Assembly: GCA_036877525.1 (NCBI GenBank)
Contig: JAZGTH010000002.1
Span: 8,540,501-8,604,500, forward strand
DNA from: Chromobotia macracanthus
Taxonomy: Eukaryota > Chordata > Actinopteri > Cypriniformes > Botiidae
Direction of reading: 5' to 3'
Length of the DNA: 64,000 nucleotides
The position numbers and the translations under genes were made by a program. The notes under the pieces were generated by a model. The model was not told where the DNA came from and did no database searches. It worked only from the letters and a program-made list of their open reading frames with translations. How positions within the stretch are numbered: the first letter of the stretch is position 1; every line of letters starts with the position of its first letter. Shown piece after piece: positions 1-12,100 of the stretch.

Positions 1-312
1 TGAATAGGCTCGGGGAGACTGAGTTCAGGAAGTGAATTTCAAGGGCGGATGGAGTTCCAGTTAAGAAAATAGAGGATTTTCATCTCCAAACGCTATGCAA
101 AATTGATGCATAAATATAGTGGGATTTTCTGCATCTATAGTTTAAAAATATGCCCCCAGTTGGGTCCTCCCAGTGAATGTCGGCCATTTTCACCAGTGTT
201 TATAGATATGTTTTTTAATGTTATCTTTGTTTATCCATGTTATTAGAGTATTTCTTTAATTCATATCTTTAGATTTAATTCTATGCAGTTGTATACTGAA
301 TAAAACATTGCT
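1..312 (+). other. possible 3' UTR end of an upstream gene
   Basis: No open frame of note lies here. A canonical AATAAA is at 299-304, followed within about 30 bases by T- and GT-rich sequence, which is the arrangement of a poly(A) site on the + strand. It could be the tail of a gene lying left of the window. Nothing identifies that gene, and AATAAA is common by chance in AT-rich DNA. Confidence 0.2.
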
Positions 313-930
313 TTTCATGCTTTATTTGTGCCATTCTGGCAGAAATTTGAGGCAAAATGGTCACATGGTGCATGTGTACCTCCTCCAGCCCCTGTCACAT
401 TCAAGGTGTTTGGATGAGATGTCTAAATGAAATCCAGTGTGCAGCAGGTGTCAGTGGAGCAATCCTGGCTTTCACATACAAGATCAATTTCACAATATGG
501 AAGGATCCAGACTAATGCCCCACACTGATGGGATTCAGGTCTATACCTCATTTCAAGGCTGCTGCCTGTAATGTGTAATCTGTGTGAAAATATGAGATTG
601 TTGATAATCTTGTCTTTGCCGAGAGAACAGAAGTGTGACACAACGATTAATTTTTTTGGAATTATCCATAATGTTTTGCTGGAATGAGACATACATTTTT
701 TAAAATGGCAGGGCAGCAGATGCAGCCCAACAGCATGTTTTCATCACACAGTGAGCAGTCAGAGCATCCCGCGAAGGCTTTTTTGAGCAGAGACAGAACA
801 CAGACTTTGAGATTTCCCATCAGCACCTTGTGTGTCCCACATCCTGCTTCACTGGTGGAGAAGGAAGTTGGTGATGGAGAATTTTAAAGATAGCTGCCAG
901 ACTCTGATTAAAAACAAGTTTATAGTCACT

Positions 931-982
931 CTCTTCCTCTCTCTCTCTCTTTCTCTCTCTGTCTCTGGGTCTCTCTATCTCT
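931..982. repeat. CT-rich microsatellite
   Basis: Interrupted (CT)n tract. The open frames across it are leucine/serine-rich translations of the repeat. Confidence 0.85.
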
Positions 983-1392
983 CAAGGATAATCACATTGA
1001 TTAACTGCCTAGCTGATGGGTAAAGAGTGTAGTGGATCTGTGTAGATGGAGAGAGAAAGAGAGAGGATCGGCTTATTGATTCATCAGCTGTCACATTTAG
1101 CAGCTCAGTAACCTGTTAATTCACACCATCCACAACAGTTCTAGATAACTAATTATCACAGAGTGTGCGCAGACTGTGTGCTTTCATGCAGTTAGCAGCT
1201 TTTCTTTGAAATTGAACTTTCAACTTGAAAACGTCTCTCTGACATACTTTTTTTAAGTGATACAATATCCTTGAGCACATGCTAGGCAACAAATTTAAAA
1301 ATCTCACTTTTTACCACATTGCTGTTTTCTGATTATGTTCACTTCCTTAAATCCATTCCAAACCTGAGTTAATATTCCCAAAATAATGAGGA

Positions 1393-1676
1393 CCCCAGGA
1401 AACAGGGAATGTTCTCAGAATTGGCTAAAGTTCTCTTAAATTTATCAAGACATTTCTTGCAGTAACATTAACAGAACGTTTTTTAACATTACATTTCACA
1501 TATAAAAACATTATTCATTAATTGTTAGTAGAATGTTTTATGTTACAGAATTAAAAATGTTTAAGTAATGTTCTTATAACCAAGCAATAGCGTTTATACA
1601 ACGTCTAAAAAACTGGATTATATATTATGGATTTATAACGTTCCTAGAACTTTTAAAATAACATTTTTAACTGAGA
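1393..1676 (+). mobile_element. short AT-rich non-autonomous element, copy 1
   Basis: One of four related AT-rich segments in the window. They share an 'aacagggaa' start, repeated gttct/agaac words, a 'cttgcagtaac' block, and a 3' part containing 'aaaactgga' and 'cctagaac'. It has no coding capacity. The boundaries are approximate, taken from alignment by eye with the copies at 3131-3408 (reverse) and 16298-16617. Confidence 0.55.
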
Positions 1677-2401
1677 ATAATATGCAGAATAATGATCAGC
1701 CAGCTGAGCAGTTTCACTGCAGCATCAAGGCCAAATTCCTCAGCAAATACAGACGATTTTCTCAGCAAATGCCTCACAATCACTGAACAAGTGGAGGAAA
1801 GAAAAATATATGAAGTTAAATGAGCTCTCTCACTCTCAAGGGAGGGGGTTGCATTAGAGCCTTTAGCCATGCAGATGTAAGGTTGATAAGCTTTATCAGC
1901 ATAACACTGAATAATGCTGGTTGCTAGATTATTGTTGTTTCCTCAGAATTATATTGTGTGTGGCATTTGCTTTCTTTTCCCTACACACACACAGTATTAA
2001 AATCACATTAGAAGCCTGCAGCTATAGTGTGAAACTCAGTCATCATACGGGATTTTAGATAGCAGACTGCCCTCTCAGAATGCATTTACCCCTTCCATTA
2101 TAAACGCCACACAAATTATTCCACTCAGACCCTGGAGGTGTCCTCCTTATTCTGGTCCTACCCAAGGGACTGGAACTTCTGTAGAATAAATTCAAGGGGA
2201 AAGAAAAAATTTGTGTGTGCGCGCCATGTGTGTTTGTCTTAGAAAAGGTATGGAAAGCAAGACTGTGTTTTGACCTCTAGTGGCCCTTGTGGTTCTACAG
2301 TAATATGATTCTGTTATGGATGTTGAGAGGTCACAGGTCAGAGAGCCTCATGAAAAAACTCACAAAAAAATCACACACATCCATATAATCTACTCGCTGT
2401 T

Positions 2402-2424
2402 TGTGTGTGTGTGTGTGTGCGTGT
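2402..2424. repeat. GT microsatellite
   Basis: Short (GT)n tract with one GC interruption. Confidence 0.8.
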
Positions 2425-3130
2425 TCTACATGTTGTTTAGTTGTGGTGAAAGACACATGGGTTATAAAGAGACACTGCACTAAATATGAGCTGTTTGCCC
2501 TGTTTAAAACCCTCTTTTTTATTTATCACCAGTGTTTTTCAGGACAGACGGCACAATGATGTAGTCTATTTTATTCTGTCCATCCCTCTCGCTCAATGCT
2601 ATTAAATTCATGCTTTCTTTTTCTTTCTCTTCCGCAAGCATGGCCATCTCTCTCTGTCTGGGTTTATGGATTCTGCCTCAAATTTGTAAGGACAAAAATT
2701 GATTGTGGAAAAAATATACTGCTTCAGTAATATAACCTTTCCTTTCCCGATCTCACTCTCTTTCTCCGTCTTTGATCTGGCACAAGAAACAATACAAATA
2801 GCTACACAATACTCAATTTATAACAGAATATGCTTTTTATGCCTCTTGGGCTAAAGAGTGATTACAGTTCTAATGTACTGTGGCAATGTTCTCATGCAGC
2901 ACAATCCAATAAACATCTGAGAATGCATACTCATTAAGTAGTTAGTAGTCATTAGCTGCATATTGTGCACTTCTCACCACATACTTGTTCTGCCTTTGCT
3001 TTAATTGGTTTAAGCACCTGCAACCACTTTGTTTCAAGAAGATCTGTAAGAGCTAAAGAGAGTTATCTATTAGCATTCCCATTCAATGCTGTCAGCCCAT
3101 TGCCAGAGCTGTGTGACAATTTTGTTTTCA

Positions 3131-3408
3131 TTAGGTAAAAAACGTTAAAATGTTATTTTGAATGTTCTAGGAACATTTTTAAATGTCCAGTTTTATAGAC
3201 ATAATTGTTTGGTTATAGGAATGTTATTCATTATTCAGACATTTTTTAATCTGTAGCTTTTTTAAAACATTCCACTAACAATTTAAGAATAACATTTTGA
3301 TATATAACATTAAATAAATATTCTACAAACGTTACTGCAAGAAATTTTTCGATAACTTTTATAGAACATTAGCTAACGTTCTAAGAATGTTCCCTGTTAG
3401 CTGGGTAA
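3131..3408 (-). mobile_element. short AT-rich non-autonomous element, copy 2 (reverse)
   Basis: Read on the minus strand it starts tacccagctaacaggg and then follows copy 1 through the gcagtaac block, the 'cctataaccaa' block and the 'aaaactggacatt' block. This order of shared blocks shows a dispersed repeat family and not chance similarity. Confidence 0.55.
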
Positions 3409-4142
3409 CTCTTCTGTGTTCCATGCAATTATGTAATACAGATTTGGAACAACATGAGGCCAAGTAAATGATAACTGAATTTGTATTCCTGTAATTAATA
3501 CTCATCCACAGGAATAAACATTTCAGTGTATGTTTTGTACTCTGCTGGAGTGCATCTCCACTATATAATTCATGAACTCATTAGTGACTGCAGGCCTAAG
3601 CCTACAGTAAATGCTGAATAAGTGCAAAATGTTCAGTTTTTCATTTTTTTTGTTATTTAATGTATAACCCTGCAGAAGAATGAACTTTCTGCTTAAATAA
3701 ACTAAGTTCAGCTACAGTGATCCATTGAGAGAGAGATACATTAAACCTCTTAAAAGCATATTCTTTAAAAGCATATAGTGTGCACCTTGTTCAGGATATT
3801 AAGCAGCTGACAATGCTAATTTTAGGGACGTTTTACTGTACATACGTACGTAAACTGTATACGTTTTACTGAGTATTGCATGTGTTGTACTGTATGGTTG
3901 AATTAACATGAGATTACAGGTCTAATGTGCTGATGAAGTCAGTCAGGTTTGTCAAGATTTCAGAACAGTTAGATTGGAAACATTACAGAACAGCTGAATG
4001 GCTAAATCAAGGATCTTTTTGGACCAAAATAGATTTATATTTTATGTTTGTAGCTTTAAATTAAAAGTGTAATTTATGCCTTTATGAGTTTATACATACT
4101 CATTTATACATACTCATTATTACCAGACTTTCTCTCTTTATG

Positions 4143-4188
<46 letters not shown>
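4143..4188. repeat. TC microsatellite
   Basis: (TC)n tract. It generates spurious Ser/Leu-rich and Arg/Glu-rich open frames on the two strands. Confidence 0.9.
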
Positions 4189-4879
4189 TGCTCTCGTTCT
4201 TGCTCTGTGCAAATGAGTTAAGCGAAGTGTATGATGCCTTAGGTACAGAACCAAAGCTTTTTCAAATTCAAAATGAGAAACACTCCAGTTCTGTTCTGAG
4301 TTATGTGCTAATATATAGTCTTGCATAAGTTTGATTCAGGCTGATTTTGTTATGGTTTATATACCAAAGAGAGAGTGATTCAACAAAATACAGGCCAAAA
4401 TCATTAACTGAATACTCAGTACACACAACCATATGCATTATTCATAAATTGACAGCAGCATTGTGTGTGAAAAAGCACTTGTGTGCATTATGGCTTAGAT
4501 ATGAAAGAAAAAAGAGATTTTTCCCTACACAAGGGTGCAGATGTGATTTTTTAAGCCAGTATCTGGCAGGCCTTGTGCGTGAGTCACTTGTGGTGTTTTC
4601 TTAATTTAAAGCATGAGTATTACAGCGGCTTCTGCCCAAGAGTGTGAAGAATGACAGACAGAAAGACACAGAACATTCGTTATGAATTATCCAAACCGAA
4701 ATTCAATTAACATGTCATATCAAGCACATTATAACCTTCTTTTGCTGAGAGAATTAATGTTAAGCTTTTTTACATGGATTTAGCAAAAAGCATCTGTTTA
4801 AAAAATGCTGCTTTTCCTGCAAAATCCTACAGCTGTTCTGCCAGTTCCTAAATGCAGAGATATGATCTACACTTGTATA

Positions 4880-4930
4880 GATTTACATCTGTTTAAGCAG
4901 CAGATGCTTTTACCCAGAGCGACTTGGAAA
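4880..4930 (-). repeat. SINE tail fragment
   Basis: Contains 'cagatgctttta' followed by 'agcgactt'. This is the reverse of the cyprinid SINE tail motif of the type 'aagtcgctttggataaaagcgtctg'. Only the tail is visible. Confidence 0.4.
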
Positions 4931-6029
4931 TGTTTAATTCTGGAACGTCATAGAAGCAATTTATATATATGTGTGTGTGGGTGTGTGCGTGTGTGGGTGG
5001 GGGGGACACATTTGTACCCAGAAGTCAGCAAAACCTGACAAATCTGAGATCTAGATCTGAGAGAAATCTAAAAACAATATAAAAACATAGTAAATAAAGT
5101 TTTCTTTAAATTGTAAAAATTGAGAAAGGTTTCTGTTAAGGTGAGGGCTAGGGTTGGGTTATAATGTTTCTAGCTATGTATAAAAAGAAGTCTATGGAAT
5201 GTCCCCATTTAGATACATAAGTAAATGTTTGTGTGTGCTGTGAAATATCCTCTGAGGAAATCGATAACGTTGTTGTATCATTTCAACAGTTACTGTGGCA
5301 GAGCAATAAAAAACAGTAAAGCGACCCAGTGTTGTTTTATACCAGCACTTTTGGAACATATCTCATCCAATCAGAATTTAAGGACTAGAGCTAACTGTTG
5401 TGTAATGCTTAAAAACTATTTTTTAGAATGTGCAGAGCTATGATCTAGATGAAGAACAGTCAATTCTAGGAAGCTGAAATATGAGGGTTGTATGTTTTAT
5501 GTTTAACAATTTTACTTACATTTTACAACTTTACTTATGTACCTTTTCTGTACATCCTTTTGATGTAAACATAATAGACTTAAATACAGATTTGCATAAT
5601 AGCCTTACTTGCACTCATCCTGTTAAGTGAACAGGTCAGTATTTCTGAGTGATATATTCTGATCAGTGAGGCACAGATATGCAGGAAATGGTTATGAGAT
5701 ATTAGGTTTAATATCTTCATTATTAACACCTGCACAGAACCCCAGGCTGAAAATGAATTTTCATCTGCCTCATAACCCAATCTGCTCAAAGAGGAAGTCA
5801 AAGCTTCAGGGGACTGAATGACAATTATCTCACTGGTGCTTGTGAAAGACTCTGAAGTGCTGTTCTGGGTTCAGCCTAATCACCTTGCAATCATAATGTA
5901 AGAAGCATTAAAAACTGCTCTCAGACCAGTATAAATGAACCACTAGTGTGAGCGAAGACTGTCATGTTCATGTAAAGCAGGTCCTCTGCCCTGTGTGTGA
6001 GAAATAGAGACAAAAAAGAGTTGTATTGG

Positions 6030-6071
<42 letters not shown>

Positions 6072-6095
6072 TATTAATATATATGTATGGTACAT

Positions 6096-6130
<35 letters not shown>

Positions 6131-6142
6131 AATTTGTTTGGT

Positions 6143-6184
<42 letters not shown>
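6030..6184. repeat. AT/GT compound microsatellite
   Basis: (AT)n at 6030-6086, then two (GT)n tracts at 6098-6128 and 6148-6184, separated by about 20 bases of unique sequence. Confidence 0.9.
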
Positions 6185-6186
<2 letters not shown>

Positions 6187-7372
6187 AAGCATGTAACCGT
6201 ATTAAATGGATCAAAATGCAAACAGAAGTCAGCATGATCCATCAGGACCTCAGCAGGTAAATATTTAAACAGGGCTCTCAGGGGCTGCCGTGGAGACAAT
6301 CTGACACAACAACACTTCTGTGTGTGTGTTTAGTGTTTCAGTTCTGTTCACCTGAGCTGGGGAAGCACAAAGAGCTTTGAGTCACTTGCATTATTAAAGG
6401 TATCAAAAACCCTTAAGTGGAATTGTCAGAAGGTTCTCTGTGGTACCTGAAGCTCTTCTGGTCTACATAAAGAGAAAGAATTCATGAATAAACACTTACA
6501 GACTCATGACTGGGGTCCAGTCTGTAACAAAACTGTTACAGACTGTTAGAGCTGTTCTAAAACAACATTTTATTCATATTGATGATAAAAAACATTTCAG
6601 AACCTCATAACTTTTCAAGAACCAACTCCCAGACTTTGTTACTTCTTATGTGTTCTGCAAATAATATGATAAATAGAGGCAAAAACATTCAAAAAGTTAC
6701 TTTTGAGACATTTTTGGTCTACACTTTTGTGATTGGTTAAGAACCCTGAGAAATACTTGGTCTGCACTTCTCCTGGACTCCAGCGTGAGTTGCTCTTGGA
6801 CTGAAACTCACTGTAAAGGCTGAACAGATTTGCTGAGCCAGCGGCACACAACGTTACGCTAACGCTAACTCAGAGAGACATTATGGCAGAGAACAGGGTG
6901 AGTGTGACTGAATCCAGTCTGAATCCACCAAACTCACTTTGACAATAGGAACTTATTGGACAGCTGATCGTTATACAGTAAACAAAAGAGATTTTTTTTA
7001 ACTTAAAGTAAATTGACTCTTCTATACTTTGTGTTGTAAGAATTGGAAGAACAGTTCATTTTATTCTAAAATTAATTTTAACGACTTTTAATGAATTTTA
7101 ATGGCATTAGATATGGCCATAATGCCCGCATGTAAAAATACATTTTGTCTGTTCTAAAAATTTCAAAATCTTAATATTGGTCTGTTGCAGTTTTATTGTA
7201 TTGTTGTGCGGGTTTGACGGTTCTTGTGAGGGGCAGTTTGTTTAACAAATATAGTGATACCTCGTATATATAGTAATTTCTCTAGTCTCAAATATAGAGA
7301 AATCAGCCAAATAATGTTTAAAATTTAATAATGTCAGGGCTAGGTTTAGACATGGGCATAGTAAATATAATT

Positions 7373-7657
7373 TTAAAGGGATAGTTCACATAAAAATAAA
7401 AATTCTTCCATCAGTCACTCACCCTAATTTTATTTCAAACCTGCATGACTTTTTTGCTTCTGAGGAACACATAAGATATTTTAAAGTATGTTGGTAACCA
7501 AGCAACAGTGGCAAGAATTGATCTCCATTGTAAGGATACAAAACCACAGACATTTCTCTAAATATCTTCTTTTGTGTTCCACAGAAGAAAAAAAAGTGAC
7601 ATATGGGTGAGTAAATGATGGAAAACATTTTCATTTTTGGGTAAACTATCCCTTTAA
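7373..7657. mobile_element. palindromic TTAA-ended MITE
   Basis: The first 17 bases (ttaaagggatagttcac) and the reverse complement of the last 17 match at 16 of 17 positions, and both ends carry TTAA. The two halves are imperfect inverted copies: both hold an 'actcaccc' / 'gggtgagt' word and a gaacacataagatat / atatcttcttttgtgttc pair. There is no coding capacity. The layout is that of a common cyprinid palindromic MITE. The TTAA ends suggest insertion at TTAA, but the superfamily is not settled from this copy. Confidence 0.75.
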
Positions 7658-8329
7658 TATATCATCTGAAAGCAATTGCATTTTTGAGAGGTCTTCACTA
7701 ATATATCTTCCAAAGTGTGTGTGTGTTGAAACATTTATTACTAAACTCAGATTTTCACACTACCAATTGGACCTCAACTCAGATCTCATTACATTGATTA
7801 ATGAGGACTCTTTTACTTTGCGACTTGCTTTCGCAAATCACACATACACACTCATATATAACTATACATGACTGACATGCAGCACAGCGCTTCTAAATGA
7901 CCACTATTGTCTTTCTTACCAGTGACTGACAGACTGATATATGTGGCCCTTCACCCCTTTGAGGTTTCTGTGGCACTGAGCAGAGAGCTGTAGTTGATTG
8001 TATTGAATTCTCCTGGTAATCGTTACTGTGAGCTGCACTTCCACTGCGCCAATTTTCAAATCACACTGACAGCCAATTCATCAGTCTGCTATCAGAACAC
8101 ATCACTGAGGCTCTACACGGCCTCACCCACATCACAGGTGGGTGACAGCAGGGGCTTCATGCACCCCATGTTTGTTGAGAGGCCACCAGTTGTGGACAGT
8201 ACAGTCCTGGTGCCCTTGCAAAATAAGTCATTACTAAGAGATAAAAAAATACATTTTTAACATCTTCTTTTAAGTATTTCTTCAAAGAAGGATAATGACA
8301 TCTTAAGATTTTTACACTTCTCATAATAT

Positions 8330-8343
8330 CCACTAGGTGGCGC
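8330..8343 (+). promoter_or_regulatory. CTCF-like motif
   Basis: CCACTAGGTGGCGC fits all 14 positions of the core consensus CCASYAGRKGGCRS. Occupancy cannot be judged from sequence, and such words occur by chance and inside fish repeats. Confidence 0.35.
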
Positions 8344-9080
8344 ATGACAGGTTGTAAGATAAGGTTAACCAGCCAGTATTTTTAAACCTATTTTTCCTCA
8401 CTGTGCTTGTTAGCAAGTTAAAAAGCACTTTAAAAAAAGAACTAGTTTGTATTTGTATTATAATTAGGGACATGTCTAAGGTTCACAAAGCACCTTTACA
8501 TCAAGCCTCTCACTCAACGGTCGGTTCACTAAGCAACACCAGACCCTAAATCACACTGTAGATTTTTACTGTTGTCTGTGAAATGAGTTCAAACTGCTAG
8601 TGGGTTGTTAGACAGGATTACATGCATATACACATTTATTTATGCCAGGGCACATCTGTGCATGCCCAACATCTGAACAAATGCCCTTCACAAGAACATT
8701 CCTAATGCACCGGGGTTAGCTGACTAAACCGGCTGTGAGATTTATATGAATTGTATCTGCCATCTTGCGTTTTATTCATAAAGTCACTTCGTGCAATTAT
8801 CATATGAATTTCTTCTCTTCCTTTCGCAGATTTGTGTTATACTGCATATAATCTTGGGCAAATAATGCAGATTAAAGATTTTGAGTGCACTTTTGCTAGT
8901 GTGTGTGAGTGCGTGTGTATGCTTATTAAAAGTTCTGTGTTTGTGTGACAGTCCTTTTGTGTGTGAAGGAAAGCAACTTTAATGTGTTTGGTCCTTTTAG
9001 TGTGTGTGTGTGTTGTGCACGCAGAGAGCATGGCAGAAATCAATTACTCCCCTGCAGGTGTGACTGAGGGACTCACAGAC

Positions 9081-9082
<2 letters not shown>

Positions 9083-9130
<48 letters not shown>
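9083..9130. repeat. CT microsatellite
   Basis: Uninterrupted (CT)n of about 24 units. Confidence 0.9.
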
Positions 9131-9134
<4 letters not shown>

Positions 9135-12100
9135 GACATTCACATTACGTGTGTCAGTGATGTTTTTCTACTTTTAAGTCCTTGGGTAACACCCACCAGT
9201 GCCGCACGTTTCTAAAATGCTGTTTCTTTGTCTCCTTTGATTAGGGATTTTAACAAGTAGTTTGTTGAGTAAAACCATTTAGACACCCTCTAAATTACAG
9301 CTCACACAAGATATTATTTATAATCAGACCAACAGCTGTGATTATTGGAATTACTGGAACTAGCTCGTTCGCACATGCTCGGTGTGAAGGAGTCTGCGGT
9401 TATTTCTCCTGGTTAATGGATCTGTACCTCACAAACACACCTGAGCCACTGGATGTCACAGTACACTCACACGTGCTTCATTACTCACTGACAGTTTGTG
9501 TGTCTGTGTGCTGAAACCTGAAACCGAGAGCATGCCAGAGCAAAATGATCACAGCTGTAATTTCTGTTACTTTAATTTATAGAAAGATTACTAGCATTTC
9601 TATAGAAGGTTTTTCAGATGAAAAGTGCATCATCCAGGTTCACTGTAAGTGTTTTTGTGTCAAATTCTTCGCTTAAGGGTTGCCACCTATGGTGCATTAA
9701 TGTTTCTCTACTGAATGATGTCATTTACATTTATGCATCTGGCAGACATTTATGCATGTCACAATATGCAGCAAATCAGATTTGTTTGTATGTGTGTGTG
9801 TGTGTGTGTCACAACAGACAGTGGCCAGGAGCCCAAACACTCAGATGTGTTACCTGTTTAATTAGAAATGGCTATGATTGGGTGTTGAATACGTCAGTTG
9901 CTGAGCTATGACAGGTCAAATGTGTGTGTTAGCTGGGCATGTGTGCTAGCATTACAGGGCTGTCACAGGAATCTGCCAAACACCACAGCACCTCATTTAA
10001 CCCCTGAGATCACAGCAGAAAGCACAAACTGTGATGGCCAAAGGCTTTCAGGGGGCAAGGCAATTGAGAAACACCACAGCTACTAAACATTTATCTTTGA
10101 GTGTTCTCATTTTTGTTACATTGGCACTGAAATCCACACTTGCTAAAACTCTATTTCCAGAGATTGTATAGGCCGAGAATTGCCAGCAGATTTCAATTGA
10201 AGCGTAATCTATTTTGTGTGCTTGAAACAATATGGCACAAGTGACCCTGTGGTTCGGAAGGTTTCAAGTGAAGAAACAGATTTAACTTTAATAATGCTGA
10301 ACTAGATTTATTGTATCGGAATAGCTGCCATTTTACTTTATTGCATTTACCGTTTAGAGGTCATTAGGGAGGAAGAGAAAGGAGGCAAGAGAAGGGAGAA
10401 AAGAGAGGAAAGGATTCTGAGAGCATCTGTTGTGCATTTTGCACCATAACCGCCTGTGGTAGAATCTAATATCGGCCCACTGCATCAGAGCGCATTATAT
10501 TCATCTCTATAAAACTCAGTGCTGGGTTGCGGATACAGAGTGAATTCCCATGGAGGTACTAAAGGGAACCAGCTTCAAAATCCCATAAACAGCTCACTCA
10601 TAAACACATTCTATTTTAAAAGCACCATTTCAGTAATGCACCATTAGTAAGAGCCATAATCAGGCCACTGCATTTCCTATCTGCTGTGTGTGATGGGTGT
10701 GTATGTGAGTGTGGGTAATCTACATCACTGCAACGCTCTATCAGAGGCCGGATTTGTTTTCACCCACAGATCACACAGGAAGAAAGCAGTGGCTAATGCA
10801 ATAACTGAATCTGAGTAGTTATGGGAGAACTATGGGAGAAGTGTGAGTGAGAGAGAGAAAGAGAGAGAGGCTATTGGGTAAATGGTCTTTGGCCATCGAG
10901 TGAGAAAAAGAAGGACATTCTCATTAGTCAAGCTTTCTCTTTTCTTATTTTACTCAAACCCTTCCTAGGGTTGTGTGTTTGCTGGGCAGTAGCATTTACT
11001 GCTTGTCTCACAAGAAAATCTGGTCACATACTGCTGGATACATTATAAATATCCTGTTAAAATTACATTTAAAAAACTGGCAGCAGGGGTTGCCAGAAAT
11101 ACACTGGTAATATATATAATATACTGTTAATATAATAAATATACAGGGACAATTTAAATCTGTTTAATATTTTTAAATATGCTGAATATGCAGTTAATCT
11201 AGAAAGCTGAGGAAGTTCATCACACCCGCCTTTCCGTGCAAATTTCATACAAACTGTTAAATAACTGTAATATAAATATTTTTAATTACAAAATGCATAA
11301 ATAAAACATGCATTCACTGTAGCATTTTTTACATCATCCATTCTTTACCTTTTTAAAGTGTAAAATATTGGGGTTAAGCTTTTTGGGAGTGTCTGGTTTT
11401 AAAGGGGTTTAACGCTTGTGTTGCTCATCTAAATGTAAATGATTGTGTGTGTATCATAATACTGCTAAAGACCATTGCAGTCATTTAGCATGTGTGATCA
11501 GATCATATGCCATAATAAACCACATAATACACCTTCTGTTCAGAATGAAGACAGAGAGAGAGCGGGGCGGACAAAGAGATCGTATTAAACTCTGTGCATA
11601 ACAGGATATCCGTTGAATTTTCTCTCAGGGTCTGTTGAGAGAGTGATGCAGAGTTCCGGCTGTGGGAAGATTATTAAAAATATTCACCCCTCTGTAACGA
11701 TACATTGCTCAAAACTTTCAGAATAATAAACAATTTCACATGCAAAGTTGGTGAAATATGTTTTGGTAAAAAGTGTTGAAAAATGGATGAAGTGTCAGAC
11801 CCTAGGTGGTATAATTCTTCACAGATATTATCATTATGATATTTGTGCCTGGATCAGTTTAAGATCAGCTGTGTTTAGTGATTGATAGCTCAGCATTCTC
11901 CATTAATCCTGTAGTTTATCATTAAACCGCACCTCTACACTGGTGTCCTTTTGCTTTATAGTTTAATAGAAACAGCAAAACAAATAAAGGGGACAACAAT
12001 TCACTTTGACTTCTCATCATAAGTTTGTTTTTGGCTGTTATGCACTCTGTATTGTGCTTCTATGTACTTTAGTTCTAAAAAACAACAATGTCAGCACATT

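Larger units (their letters stand above)
313..9080. other. gene-free block, AT-rich with microsatellites and small transposons
   Basis: No frame here resembles a known protein or is bounded by a coherent set of splice sites. Visible content is CT tracts near 931-982 and 4143-4188, a GT tract at 2402-2424, the AT/GT cluster at 6030-6184, two members of a short AT-rich element family (about 1393-1676 and 3131-3408), a SINE tail near 4880-4930, a TTAA-flanked palindromic element at 7373-7657, and a CTCF-like motif at 8330. The remainder is plain AT-rich sequence. Confidence 0.6.
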
